A DNA stretch of 38,810 nt from Halomarinibacterium sp041392125 (lineage in GTDB: Bacteria; Bacteroidota; Bacteroidia; Flavobacteriales; Flavobacteriaceae): NCBI GenBank assembly GCA_041392125.1, contig JAWKMR010000014.1, positions 1 to 38,810 on the forward strand. The letters run 5' to 3'. The notes below the pieces were generated by a model. That model was not told the origin of the DNA and made no database searches. It worked only from the letters and a program-made list of their open reading frames with translations. Position numbers and translations under genes: made by a program. Each line of letters opens with the position of its first letter. Position 1 is the stretch's first letter. Below are positions 1 through 9,343 of the stretch, piece after piece.

Positions 1-1
1 T

Positions 2-1459
2 CAACGCTATAAGGTCAACAATGATGGTGAGTATGTATTAAAAAACGGAATGTCATTGCGAGCGGAACAACGTGAAGCGTGGCAATCTCTAAATGCAATA
101 GAACAGTTAATCCCAGACGATGATGGCGAGTTTTACAGAAACTGGCGACCAGAAATACAATCACCAGATGATATTTGGAACGAAATTGTAAAAGTCACCA
201 AATTACCAGGTGTCACATCAGCACCAAAACTACAACCTATCGAAACCCGATTGGTAATGCTTCAAACAGGAATGCGTGCACCAATGGGTATTAAGGTAAA
301 GGGACAAGACCTAAAGCAAATAGAAGCATTTGGTGTTCAATTAGAAACCATTTTGAAAGAAGCTGAAGGTGTAAAGGATGAAGCCGTTTTTGCAGACCGT
401 ATTGTGGGTAAACCGTATTTGCTAATTGATATTGATAGAGAAAAAATTGCACGTTATGGTGTAAGTATTGAAGAGGTGCAAAACGTATTAAAAGTAGCTG
501 TTGGTGGTATGTCCTTAACCCAAACCGTGGAAGGTCGTGAGCGTTATGGCGTTCGTGTGCGCTACCCAAGAGAATTAAGAGCCAACCCAACCGATTTACA
601 GCAAATTTACGTGCCTGTTGAAAAAGGTAGTCCTGTACCTTTAAGCGAATTGGCAACCATTCGTTACGAGCAAGGGCCACAAGTCATTAAAAGTGAAGAC
701 ACCTTTTTAGTAGGCTATGTGTTGTTTGATAAAATGGATGGCTATGCAGAAGTAAATGTAGTAGAAAATGCACAAGCCATGATACAAAGTAAGATTGATG
801 CAGGCGAATTAATAGTTCCAAAAGGCATTAACTATCAATTTACAGGAACTTACGAAAACCAATTACGTGCCGAAAAAACCTTATCGGTAGTTGTACCATT
901 AGCATTGGCTATCATCTTCTTAATTCTGTATTTCCAATTCCGTTCGGTGGGTACATCCTTAATGGTTTTTACAGGGATTGCAGTAGCTTTTGCAGGTGGC
1001 TTTTTAATGATATGGTTATACGGACAATCGTGGTTTTTAAACTTCAGTGTCTTTGGTGAAAACCTACGTGATTTATTCCAAATGCACACCATTAATTTAA
1101 GTGTAGCTGTTTGGGTAGGCTTCATTGCTCTATTTGGTATAGCAACCGATGACGGAGTAGTAATGGCAACCTATTTAACACAAACATTTGACAGAAATTC
1201 ACCAGAAACAAAAAAGGAAATTAGAGCCTCTATTGTAGAAGCAGGCGAGAAGCGTATTAGACCGTGTTTAATGACTACAGCAACAACCATTTTAGCACTC
1301 TTGCCTGTACTCACATCAACAGGACGAGGAAGCGATATAATGATTCCTATGGCCATACCAAGTTTTGGCGGAATGCTTATCGCTTTAATCACCTTGTTTG
1401 TTGTACCAGTTTTGTATAGCTGGAAAGCCGAAGTTCAACTTAAAAGTGCATCAAAATGA
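2..1459 (+). CDS. cusA: CusA-type heavy-metal efflux RND permease, C-terminal part (partial)
   Basis: This is the 3' part of an inner-membrane RND metal pump; the frame is open from base 2, so the true start lies before the window. The product would drive Cu(I)/Ag(I) export from the periplasm or cytoplasm through an adaptor and an outer-membrane channel. The segment with PIETR and TGMRAPMGIKV resembles CusA rather than CzcA, which points to copper/silver. Later come hydrophobic segments typical of RND TM helices, including one around LALAIIFLILYFQF and a TM4-like stretch GFIALFGIATDDGVVMA, then the MTTATTILALLPVL block near the C-terminus. The stop overlaps the next start (ATGA), so translation with the TolC gene is probably coupled. 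The family is secure; the substrate is inferred from motifs and neighbours. Confidence 0.92.
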   Translation, partial: QRYKVNNDGEYVLKNGMSLRAEQREAWQSLNAIEQLIPDDDGEFYRNWRPEIQSPDDIWNEIVKVTKLPGVTSAPKLQPIETRLVMLQTGMRAPMGIKVKGQDLKQIEAFGVQLETILKEAEGVKDEAVFADRIVGKPYLLIDIDREKIARYGVSIEEVQNVLKVAVGGMSLTQTVEGRERYGVRVRYPRELRANPTDLQQIYVPVEKGSPVPLSELATIRYEQGPQVIKSEDTFLVGYVLFDKMDGYAEVNVVENAQAMIQSKIDAGELIVPKGINYQFTGTYENQLRAEKTLSVVVPLALAIIFLILYFQFRSVGTSLMVFTGIAVAFAGGFLMIWLYGQSWFLNFSVFGENLRDLFQMHTINLSVAVWVGFIALFGIATDDGVVMATYLTQTFDRNSPETKKEIRASIVEAGEKRIRPCLMTTATTILALLPVLTSTGRGSDIMIPMAIPSFGGMLIALITLFVVPVLYSWKAEVQLKSASK

Positions 1460-2679
1460 AATCTATAAAAACAGTCTTTTTTCTTTTTTCTATTCTCTTT
1501 TGTCTCAAAGGAAACGCCCAACAATTAGAAACATTAATTAACGAGGCGTTAGAGAACAATCCCGAGATTCAAAAATTCGAGTTGCAATACAAAAGAGTTT
1601 CAGAAAAAGTAAACGAAGTCAATACCATTCCAAATACAGAATTTGGTGTTGGCTACTTTGTTAGCGAACCCGAAACACGAACAGGCGCACAACGGTTTAA
1701 AGTATCAGCAAAACAAATGTTGCCTTGGTTTGGTACAATTACCTCTCGTGAAGATTATGTAACATCACTTGCAGATGCGAAGTATGAAGAGATTGTTATT
1801 GCCAAACGTAAACTAATGGCTTCGGTATCTCAATCCTATTACAATCTGTATGCAAACCAAGCAAAACAGCAAGTGTTGAGTGATAATATTAAATTGTTGG
1901 AAACCTATGAAACAATGGCATTGACTTCTGTTGAGGTAGGTAAGGCGTCAGCAGTAGATGTATTACGTTTGCAAATGCGTCAAAACGAAATGCAACAATT
2001 AAAAGATGTATTGCAACAACAGTTTTTAGCGGAACAAACTAATTTTAATAATCTATTGAATAGAGAAAATGATGTTGTGGTAAACGAAATCGAAGAATTG
2101 ATGATGCCTTTAGAAGACTTTGATACTACAACTCAAAATTTAGCATTGCATCCTGAACTGCTCAAATATGATAAACTCTACCAATCCGTAGAACAATCCG
2201 AATTATTAAACCAAAAAGAAAGCAGTCCGATGATTGGCTTTGGGTTGGATTATATCAATGTTGAGAAGCGACCAGATATGGATTTTAGCGATAACGGAAA
2301 AGACATTATAATGCCAATGGTATCAGTATCAATTCCAATATTCAACAAAAAGTACAAATCACAAACCAAACAGAATGAGTTGCAACAACAAGAAATTCTT
2401 TCACAAAAACAAGAACGCTTAAATACTTTGGAAACCCTTTTAAGCAAAGCCATTAACGAACGAATTTCTGCAAGAATTAGTTATGCCACCCAAACCAAAA
2501 ACTTAAAACAGGCTAAAGATGCAGAAGATATTTTAATCAAAAGCTACGAAACAGGAAACATTGATTTTAATGATGTTTTGGATATACAGGAATTGCAATT
2601 AAAGTTTCAAATGAACCAAATAGAATCTGTTAAGTCCTACTATGTTCAAAGTGCCATAATTAATTATTTAATTCAGTAA
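1456..2679 (+). CDS. TolC-family outer-membrane efflux protein (CusC-like)
   Basis: A 407-residue outer-membrane channel subunit that would complete the tripartite metal pump with the CusA-type permease upstream and the CusB-type adaptor downstream. The N-terminus is a signal peptide (hydrophobic core VFFLFSILFCL, cleavage near NAQ). The rest is long, glutamine- and lysine-rich helical sequence with the duplicated architecture of outer-membrane efflux proteins, including the LYANQAKQQVLSDNIKLLE region and the mirrored C-terminal helix near LKQAKDAEDILIKSYETGN. The length fits the family. The start overlaps the cusA stop by 4 bp and the stop is 3 bp before the copA start, so all three belong to one transcription unit. 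The exact cargo cannot be read from this protein alone. Confidence 0.9.
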   Translation: MKSIKTVFFLFSILFCLKGNAQQLETLINEALENNPEIQKFELQYKRVSEKVNEVNTIPNTEFGVGYFVSEPETRTGAQRFKVSAKQMLPWFGTITSREDYVTSLADAKYEEIVIAKRKLMASVSQSYYNLYANQAKQQVLSDNIKLLETYETMALTSVEVGKASAVDVLRLQMRQNEMQQLKDVLQQQFLAEQTNFNNLLNRENDVVVNEIEELMMPLEDFDTTTQNLALHPELLKYDKLYQSVEQSELLNQKESSPMIGFGLDYINVEKRPDMDFSDNGKDIIMPMVSVSIPIFNKKYKSQTKQNELQQQEILSQKQERLNTLETLLSKAINERISARISYATQTKNLKQAKDAEDILIKSYETGNIDFNDVLDIQELQLKFQMNQIESVKSYYVQSAIINYLIQ

Positions 2680-2682
2680 ACA

Positions 2683-5182
2683 ATGAAACATACATATCAT
2701 ATACACGGAATGACTTGTAACGGTTGTCGCAGTCACGTTGAAGAAACACTTTCAAAAGTAAAAGGTGTTTCAAAGGCATCGGTTAATTTAGAAAAAGCCG
2801 AAGCCATTATAGAAATGGAACAGCATATTTCTTTAGAATCCTTTCAAAAGGCTTTAAAAGATGATGGTGGTAGATATAGTATCCATAATCAAGGTGAACA
2901 TCATCACCATTCAAAACCTAAAACGGAGAAAACCCCAAAAGGCAAAGGAACAGGCACATTTTATTGCCCAATGCATTGCGAGGGTGATAAAACCTACGAC
3001 AAACCAGGTGATTGTCCTGTATGCGGTATGGATTTGGTTGAAGAACAAAATATTTCTACATCGCAAAAAGAGCAATGGACGTGCCCGATGCATCCAGAAA
3101 TCGTAAAAGATGAAGCGGGTTCTTGCCCTATTTGCGGTATGGATTTAGTACCAATGCAACCAGACCTTTCTGCTGAAGAAAAGACCTATAAAAAACTATT
3201 GAAAAAATTTTGGATAGCAACAGCCTTTACTTTGCCTATTTTCTTAATAGCAATGAGCGAAATGCTTAATAACAATCCTTTATACAATATAATGCAACAG
3301 AAATATTGGAATTGGGTACAATTCGTTTTATCCATTCCAGTGGTATTTTATGCAACTTGGATGTTTTTTGAACGTGCTTATCGAAGTATAAAAACGTGGA
3401 ACCTCAATATGTTTACACTTATTGGTATAGGTGCAGGTGTAGCGTGGTTATTTAGTGTGGTAGGTATGGTATTTCCTGATGTGTTCCCCAATGAGTTTAA
3501 AACCGAATCGGGAGCAGTTCACGTGTATTTTGAGGCGGCAACAGTTATTTTAACCTTGGTATTGTTAGGTCAATTATTGGAAGCTCGTGCGCATAGTAAA
3601 ACCAATTCCGCTGTAAAAGAATTACTGAAATTAGCACCTAACAAAGCTATAAAAATAGTTGATGGTGAAGAGGTTGAAGTGAGTATTGACAAGATAGAAC
3701 TTAACGATATTCTTAAAGTAAAACCAGGTGATAAAATCCCTGTTGATGGTATTATTACAGAGGGAGAAACCAGTATTGACGAATCAATGATTACTGGTGA
3801 ACCTATCCCAGTTAATAAGGTTAAAGAAGATAAAGTCAGTAGCGGTACAATAAATGGCAACCAAGCCTTTTTGATGAAAGCGGAAAAAGTAGGTAGCGAC
3901 ACATTACTTTCCCAAATCATACATATGGTAAACGATGCTAGTAGAAGTCGTGCCCCTATTCAAAATCTTGCAGATAAAGTATCGGGTTACTTCGTACCTG
4001 TGGTAGTCATTATTTCTGTTATCACTTTTATTGTTTGGGGTATTTGGGGCCAGAACCAGCCTATGTATATGCGTTTGTTAATGCCATCGCAGTATTAATT
4101 ATTGCTTGTCCTTGTGCTTTAGGTTTGGCAACACCAATGTCAGTTATGGTTGGTGTGGGTAAAGGTGCTCAAAATGGTGTATTGATTAAAAATGCAGAAG
4201 CATTAGAAAAAATGAATAAGGTAAATACCCTTATTGTAGATAAAACAGGAACTATAACAGAAGGTAAACCCACAGTTGAAACCGTAGGTTCTTTTAGTGA
4301 TAATTATAACGACAAAAAGGTACTTCAATACATCGTCTCGTTAAATACCAACAGTGAACATCCATTAGCAGAAGCAACAGTAAAATATGGTAAAGAACTT
4401 AATGCTGAAATTTTAAAATCTGCCAATTTTAGTGCAGTTACAGGAAAGGGCGTAGAAGCTGAAATTGATAATAAAAAAGTGGCTTTAGGTAATCCAAAAA
4501 TGATGGAATACGCAAATGCTGAAATCACCTCTAAAATGAAGGAAGAAGCTAAAACCTATCAAAAACAAGGGAAAACAGTCTCATATTTAGCTATCGATAA
4601 AAAAGTGGTTGGTTATGTAGTTATAGGTGATAAAATCAAATATACCAGTGCAAAAGCTATAAAAGAACTGCAAAATAATGGTGTTGATGTGATAATGCTT
4701 ACAGGAGATAATCACGATACAGCCCAAGCGGTAGCATCAGAGTTGAATCTGGCAGATTTTAAAGCGAGTATGTTACCCGAAGATAAATTAAAAGAAGTCG
4801 AGAAACTTCAAAACAATGGTAAAGTGGTTGCTATGGCAGGCGATGGTATCAACGATGCACCTGCATTGGCAAAAAGTGATGTAGGTATTGCAATGGGTAC
4901 AGGAACAGATGTCGCTATTGAAAGTGCTATGATTACATTGGTAAAAGGTGATTTACACGGTATAGTTAAAGCTCGTCATTTAAGTAGTGCAGTAATGAAG
5001 AACATTAAACAAAACCTATTTTTTGCACTTATCTATAACACATTGGGCGTTCCTATAGCGGCAGGTGTGTTATTTCCATTTTTGGAATTTTATTATCACC
5101 AATGATTGCAGCTTTAGCAATGAGTTTTAGTTCTGTTTCAGTTATAGGTAATGCATTACGATTAAGAACAATTAAAGTATAA
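2683..5182 (+). pseudogene. copA: Copper-translocating P1B-type ATPase, broken by two homopolymer frameshifts
   Basis: A Cu(I)-exporting P-type ATPase read in three frame pieces: 2683 to about 4046, about 4047 to 5080, then to the stop at 5180-5182. Adding one G in the run 4046-4049 and one T in the run 5079-5083 restores an 833-residue protein. The N-terminus has an HMA domain (GMTCNGC, residues 9-15), a His tract (73-76) and two HMBD zinc-ribbon-like motifs (about 93-118 and 132-157, CPMH...CPxCGMDL). The core has TGEP, the CPC motif (ACPCALGLATP), the phosphorylation site DKTGT, the SEHPLAEA motif, TGDN and GDGINDAP. The YN in the seventh helix and MSFSSVSVIGN in the eighth match the Cu(I) class. 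Because both breaks are one-base homopolymer changes, they may be sequencing errors and the gene may be intact in the cell. Confidence 0.9.
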
Positions 5183-5199
5183 CCATAAAATTAAATAAT

Positions 5200-5685
5200 A
5201 TGGAAAATTCAAAAGAACACTCAAACAAAGGAAACTATAAAACCTTCTTTATAATGTTGGCTTGCTCATTTGTAGCAATGTACATTACAATGTATTTAAA
5301 TACCTATTCAATAGACCACGTGTATTTTAGTTTAACAAGATTCTATATGACTTGCTTGGGTATTTCAGCAATGGCAGTAATAATGTGGTTTTTTATGCGA
5401 AAAATGTATAATGATAGAAAGAAAAATATAGCAATTCTTGCAGGTAGTTTTATTCTGTTTATAGGGGCTTTAGGGTTAGTAAGAGCACAAGCACCAATTA
5501 TTGGTGATGTCCTTTGGATGAAAGCAATGATTCCTCATCACTCTATCGCTATTTTAACAAGTGAAAGGGCAGATATTCAAGACCCAGAAGTAAAAAAACT
5601 GGCAGAAGATATTATTGAAGCACAACGCAAGGAAATAGAAGAAATGAAAGCAATGATAAAACGATTAGAAAATGAAAACAAATAA
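5200..5685 (+). CDS. DUF305 domain membrane protein
   Basis: A 161-residue protein with about three membrane-spanning segments (around residues 15-33, 46-65 and 77-95) followed by a DUF305-type segment. The diagnostic motif is MIPHHSIAI near residue 110, a variant of the MIPHHxxAI signature whose Met and His residues are thought to bind metal. The C-terminus is a charged helix rich in Glu and Lys. It follows copA by 17 bp and its stop overlaps the adaptor start by 14 bp, so it belongs to the metal operon. A role in copper binding or handling at the membrane is inferred from the family and context; no enzymatic activity is evident. Confidence 0.85.
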   Translation: MENSKEHSNKGNYKTFFIMLACSFVAMYITMYLNTYSIDHVYFSLTRFYMTCLGISAMAVIMWFFMRKMYNDRKKNIAILAGSFILFIGALGLVRAQAPIIGDVLWMKAMIPHHSIAILTSERADIQDPEVKKLAEDIIEAQRKEIEEMKAMIKRLENENK

Positions 5686-7443
5686 GATACTAATCTATTT
5701 AGGAATATTAGCAGTTGGTTTATTATTTGGTTGGTTATTGTTTGGCGGAACATCAAAACAGGACACAAATCATAACCATAATCAAGTAACAGAAACCAAT
5801 CAAATGTGGACGTGCTCTATGCATCCGCAAATTATGCAACCAGAACCAGGCGATTGTCCCATTTGTGGAATGGACTTAATTCCTGCCGAGGCTGGTGCAG
5901 ATGGATTAACAGCAGACCAGTTTAAATTAACAGCTAATGCAATGGCTTTAGCAAACATTCAAACTACAATTGTAGGTAATGGTTCAGTCGAAAATGGAAT
6001 CATAAAACTATCGGGTAAAATAGCTGAAAATGAAGAAGCCAATGCAGTACAAGTGAGTTATTTTTCTGGTAGAATTGAACGGTTGAATATCAGTTTTACA
6101 GGTGAAGAAGTACGTAAAGGTCAATTGTTGGCAACAATCTATTCACCAGAATTATATGCAGCTCAACAAGAATTGATTACAGCGGCTTCTTTAAAAGCAT
6201 CGCAACCTGCTTTATACAAAGCGGTTCGTAATAAATTAAAGCTTTGGAAATTGTCTGAAACTCAAATCAACCAAATTGAATCCTCTGGAAAAGTCATTGA
6301 AAATTTCCCGTGTATGCTACCGTTTCAGGCACGGTGACTGAAAAATTAGTGGAACAAGGCGATTATATTAAGCAAGGTCAGCCTTTGTTGAAAATTGCTA
6401 ATCTCAATACGGTTTGGGCAAATTTTGATGTGTATGAAAATCAAATTGAACAATTCAAGAAAGGGCAAGAAGTTAATATAATTACCAATGCTTATCCTAA
6501 TAAACAGTTTAAAGGCACAGTAGATTTTATAAACCCTGTTTTAAACACAAAAACACGTACTGTAACCTTACGAGTAGTTCTTAATAATACCGATGATATA
6601 TTTAAACCAGGAATGTTTGTGACCGCAGAAATTAAAAGTACTCAAACTGATAGAAATGGAGTGTTGACAATTCCATCATCAGCAGTACTCTGGACAGGTG
6701 AACGCTCTGTAGTCTATCTCAAAGCAAATCCAAACGAACCTGTTTTTGAATTGAAAGAAGTGGCTTTAGGTAATAAAATCGGTGATAATTATGAGGTATT
6801 AGAGGGATTATTTACAGGAAATGAAATTGTTACCAACGGAACGTTTACGGTGGATGCTGCTGCACAACTACAGGGCAAAAAGTCAATGATGAACAAGCAA
6901 GGTGGTAAAACAATGACAGGTCACGAAGGTCATTTAGGTATGGATAATAATTCAAAAAATGAAAGTGACCATACTAATATGAATAAACGCTTAAAAGTAT
7001 CGGAGAAATTTCAAGAGCAATTAAAAGAAGTATACAATGATTACATCAATTTAAAAGATGCTTTAGTAAAAGAAGACGCAAAAGGCAGTTCGCAAAATGC
7101 AACTTCGTTACTATCAAATTTGAGTAAGACAGATATGAAATTGCTTAAGGATGAAGCACACAATCACTGGATGTCATTAGTTGGCGACATAAAAGCTTCT
7201 ACAACTTCAATTTCTGAAACGTCCGATATAAAATCACAAAGAGACCATTTTAAACATTTATCATCACATTTAATAAAAGCGGTTCAAATATTTGGTGTAA
7301 ATGAAAAGGTATATGTAGAATTTTGCCCTATGGCAGATAACAATAACGGAGCCTATTGGTTAAGTAAAGAAGAACAAATCTTGAATCCATATTTTGGTGA
7401 TGCAATGCTTAAATGTGGTGAGGTTAAACAAACAATAGAATAA
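5672..7443 (+). pseudogene. cusB: CusB-type RND periplasmic adaptor with HMBD and DUF3347 domains, one frameshift
   Basis: The membrane-fusion protein linking the CusA-type pump to the TolC channel. It is split near base 6307-6309: adding one C to the CCC run gives a continuous 590-residue protein (ENFPVYATVSGTV across the join). It has one N-terminal membrane anchor (about residues 7-25), a His-rich linker, an HMBD motif (WTCSMHPQIM...CPICGMDL, about 46-70), then the barrel-sandwich and beta-barrel adaptor domains (VYATVSGTVTEKLVEQGDYI, TRTVTLRV, NGTFTVDAAAQLQG). After a Met/His-rich linker (TMTGHEGHLGMDNN) there is a DUF3347 domain with VEFCPMADN and YWLSKEEQILNPYFG. The single homopolymer change may be a sequencing error. 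The start overlaps the DUF305 gene by 14 bp. Confidence 0.9.
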
Positions 7444-7520
7444 ATAAACACAGATAATAATTAAATTTTTAAACAATGAAATCGAAGATTCACGAAAACA
7501 AATTAAAAAAAATGGAAATT

Positions 7521-7964
7521 ATGAGTAAAAAAGTAATTTTAAGTGTAGCTGTAATAGTAGCTATGGGATTAACAAGTTGTAAAAACGAAACTAAAAAAGT
7601 TGAAGAAACTACAACAACGGAAGTATCAAAAGAAATCGCAATGACAGATTTATCTTTTGGCGTAAGAGGTAATTGTGGGATGTGTAAAACTACCATTGAA
7701 AAAGCAGCCAATAGTGTAGAAGGTGTGGCAAGTGCCAATTGGGATGTTGATAAAAAGAAGATTGATGTTTCTTTTGATGATACCAAAACAGATGCAATGG
7801 CAATTCATAATGCAATCGCAGCTTCAGGGTATGATACTGAAAAAGTAGCAGGAAATGAAGAAGCCTATAAAAATTTACCTGGTTGTTGCCAATACGATCA
7901 CGAAATGATGATGAATCAATCTGGTGAAATGAAAAGTGATGTCCATTCAAATCACGATCATTAA
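7521..7964 (+). CDS. Small HMA-domain lipoprotein, probable periplasmic copper-binding protein
   Basis: A 147-residue protein starting at the ATG at 7521. That start gives a textbook lipoprotein signal (MSKKVILSVAVIVAMGLTSC, lipobox LTSC); in-frame ATGs at 7476 and 7512 would add a charged leader. After a Thr/Glu-rich linker comes an HMA-like fold with the metal motif GNCGMCKTTIE and the second half SYDFDDTK-type strand (DVSFDDTKTDAMAIHNAI). The C-terminus adds PGCCQYDHEMMM and a His-rich tail (HSNHDH), all potential Cu ligands. It is the last gene of the metal block and is followed by a strong terminator. A role in catching copper in the periplasm is inferred from the domain and location. 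Confidence 0.82.
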   Translation: MSKKVILSVAVIVAMGLTSCKNETKKVEETTTTEVSKEIAMTDLSFGVRGNCGMCKTTIEKAANSVEGVASANWDVDKKKIDVSFDDTKTDAMAIHNAIAASGYDTEKVAGNEEAYKNLPGCCQYDHEMMMNQSGEMKSDVHSNHDH

Positions 7965-7975
7965 GCAAATAATTT

Positions 7976-8004
7976 AAGAGTCTTTTTCGGAAGGCTCTTT
8001 TTTT
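7976..8004 (+). terminator. Rho-independent terminator of the metal-resistance operon
   Basis: A 7-bp stem (GAGTCTT paired with AAGGCTC, one G-T wobble) with a 6-base loop, followed directly by seven T residues. It begins 12 bases after the stop of the HMA lipoprotein gene and fits the end of the + strand operon. Confidence 0.8.
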
Positions 8005-8205
8005 ACATTTTAATTTTAAAAGGGCAGGTAATAAGGTGTTCGTCAGTTGTTCCATTTTGTTCCATAAAGCATAATCACAAATGCGTTGCATTGGTGCTTA
8101 CCATACATAGCACTACTGCGGTGACACATCCTCGTTAGCACTATGTATTTGCTTTACTTCACACACTACACAACTTCCTCACCCGCAGCTACTCTTGCAC
8201 CCCAA

Positions 8206-8252
8206 ACCCCAATAAGGTGTGTGCTCGTGGCACACAAAACATAAATTGGGGT
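8206..8252. repeat. Nested inverted repeat
   Basis: The outer arms ACCCCAAT (8206-8213) and ATTGGGGT (8245-8252) match perfectly. Inside them are perfect arms TGTGTGC (8218-8224) and GCACACA (8230-8236) around a 5-base loop. No T-run follows on either strand, so it does not look like a terminator. Confidence 0.75.
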
Positions 8253-8351
8253 ACAACCGCTGCTTAATAATTTGGCTCGCCTGCTGTTCGCTGCGGGCTA
8301 ATCAGGGTGTCACAGTTTTTGAAGGCAGCCATTTTGCATATACAATAACCG

Positions 8352-8381
8352 CTTCAAGAAATTTGAAGTATGCGCATACTT
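8352..8381. repeat. Overlapping inverted repeat and 16-bp perfect palindrome
   Basis: CTTCAA (8352-8357) pairs with TTGAAG (8363-8368), and the palindrome AAGTATGCGCATACTT (8366-8381) starts within the second arm. The two structures share bases 8366-8368. Direct copies of AACCGCTT flank them at 8347-8354 and 8386-8393. Confidence 0.7.
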
Positions 8382-8730
8382 TTAAAACCGCTTTAATAGC
8401 TGATTAAATAGATTTTAAAACCCAAAAGCGGATTATTCTATATTGCAAACGCACAGCAAGAGTAACGCATTCAGTCAGCTATTTCAGCCACGACACAACC
8501 CATTTTTAAATTGGCAATTGCTCGTTAGTAAATTTTATAATCCTCAATTTCCTTAATCTACTTAAATCCTTATAATTAAATAGCGTTAAGCACTCACAAT
8601 TGCTAAAATTTAAAAAAGGTAGCCACCCTTCAATAGCTTCATTCAATTGTTACACTTGCTTTCCCACGCTACACCCACGCTAAAGCCACCGGCATCAAAA
8701 ACCTGCGCCACCCTTGCGTTTTCAACGTAG

Positions 8731-8815
8731 GTGTGGTAGCCCTATCGGGCTATTTTCCCACACCACCCTTGCTCAACTCGCTGGCGGCTCGCTATTATGG
8801 CTATCGCCATACGCT
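8731..8815. repeat. Stacked hairpins with TATC loops
   Basis: An outer pair GGTGTGG/CCACACC encloses TAGCCC-TATC-GGGCTA. About 50 bp later there is TATGGC-TATC-GCCATA. Both inner hairpins have 6-bp perfect stems and the same TATC loop. The exact end positions are approximate to a few bases. Confidence 0.6.
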
Positions 8816-8845
8816 ACGCGATTACCTGCTAAAGAAACATTGTCG

Positions 8846-8872
8846 AAAAAAGAAAACCCTCGAAAAGAGGGC
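8846..8872 (-). terminator. Rho-independent terminator of the DUF1508 gene
   Basis: Read on the - strand, stem CCCTC/GAGGG (8867-8871 with 8857-8861) with a 5-base loop is followed by TTTTCTTTTTT. It starts about 33 bases after the stop of the gene ending at 8905 and has the right orientation for it. Confidence 0.75.
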
Positions 8873-8904
8873 TTTACTATTATGGTGTTGATTTTAGTTT
8901 AAAC

Positions 8905-9231
8905 TTAAACTTCCACAACAGAAGCATTTGGAGCATTAGTTTTAACAGAAGCTATACCATTTTCCATTCCAGAGGAAGACTCATACATTTCACTGGTCCC
9001 AATCACTTGTCCATTACTGGCTTTTAAATTGAAATAATGTTTACCATTACTTGATATTTTTCTATCGAATTTACTATCATCTTGCGAATTTTTCCGAACA
9101 GATTCAATACCATTCATACAACCAGCTTTTGCTGAATAACCTTCACTTGCTAATATGGTTTGACCATTGTTAGCTTTTAACCTAAAACGATACTCATTTC
9201 GAGCATCTTGATATACTTCAAATTTTGCCAT
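8905..9231 (-). CDS. YegP-like DUF1508 protein (two tandem repeats)
   Basis: A 108-residue protein made of two DUF1508 repeats of about 48 residues. The first starts at KFEVYQDARNEYRFRLKA and the second at KFDRKISSNGKHYFNLKA; each contains an NGQxI turn, a Y residue and an NGI.SV ending. The start is MAKFEVYQ at 9231, which is the usual N-terminus of the family; the frame extends 19 codons further upstream but that part is not family-like. A TATCTTTG promoter box lies 55 bp upstream and a terminator downstream, so it is probably a single-gene unit. The biochemical function of the family is unknown. It is transcribed against the metal operon, separated by the structured block. Confidence 0.85.
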   Translation of the reverse strand: MAKFEVYQDARNEYRFRLKANNGQTILASEGYSAKAGCMNGIESVRKNSQDDSKFDRKISSNGKHYFNLKASNGQVIGTSEMYESSSGMENGIASVKTNAPNASVVEV

Positions 9232-9285
9232 AATGCTTTTATTTATAATTATCCTTAAATATACGGAAAAGGAAAAAAAAGATTG

Positions 9286-9293
9286 CAAAGATA
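9286..9293 (-). promoter_or_regulatory. Bacteroidota-type -7 box (TATCTTTG) for the DUF1508 gene
   Basis: A perfect match to the TAnnTTTG consensus of the main sigma factor in this phylum, on the - strand, giving an expected 5' leader of about 50 bases before the start at 9231. The -33 element is not clear. Confidence 0.55.
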
Positions 9294-9343
9294 GATGGCT
9301 ACCTTCATCCTACGCTCATCATACTATAAAGTTCAAGCCCTAC

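Larger units (their letters stand above)
8005..8845. other. Structured, apparently non-coding accessory block
   Basis: No convincing gene was found in this roughly 840-bp stretch; the short open frames lack family features and cross the structures described here. It is visibly richer in GC than its surroundings around 8150-8300 and 8640-8830. It is crowded with inverted repeats: ATACATAG/CTATGTAT (8103-8110, 8141-8148), a nested pair at 8206-8252, CTTCAA/TTGAAG at 8352-8368, a perfect 16-bp palindrome at 8366-8381, and stacked hairpins at 8731-8815. It lies between cargo-like metal genes and accessory genes. A backbone part of a mobile element, such as a transfer origin, or a structured RNA is possible but unproven. 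Confidence 0.5.

Noticed and set aside
4035..4100. Programmed frameshift in copA, as reported for E. coli copA
   Set aside because: The known E. coli event follows the first metal-binding domain at a slippery site. Here the break is within the membrane core at a plain G-run, would give a truncated pump, and two similar homopolymer breaks occur nearby.
7690..8091. 133-residue open frame on the - strand
   Set aside because: It is antisense to the HMA lipoprotein gene and terminator, rich in Leu, His and Gln from codon mirroring, and has no family features.
8219..8407. 62-residue + strand frame in the structured block
   Set aside because: It crosses several perfect inverted repeats, has no recognisable motif and no start signal.
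8714..8902. 62-residue + strand frame before the DUF1508 gene
   Set aside because: It reads through stacked hairpins and the reverse terminator and looks like chance.
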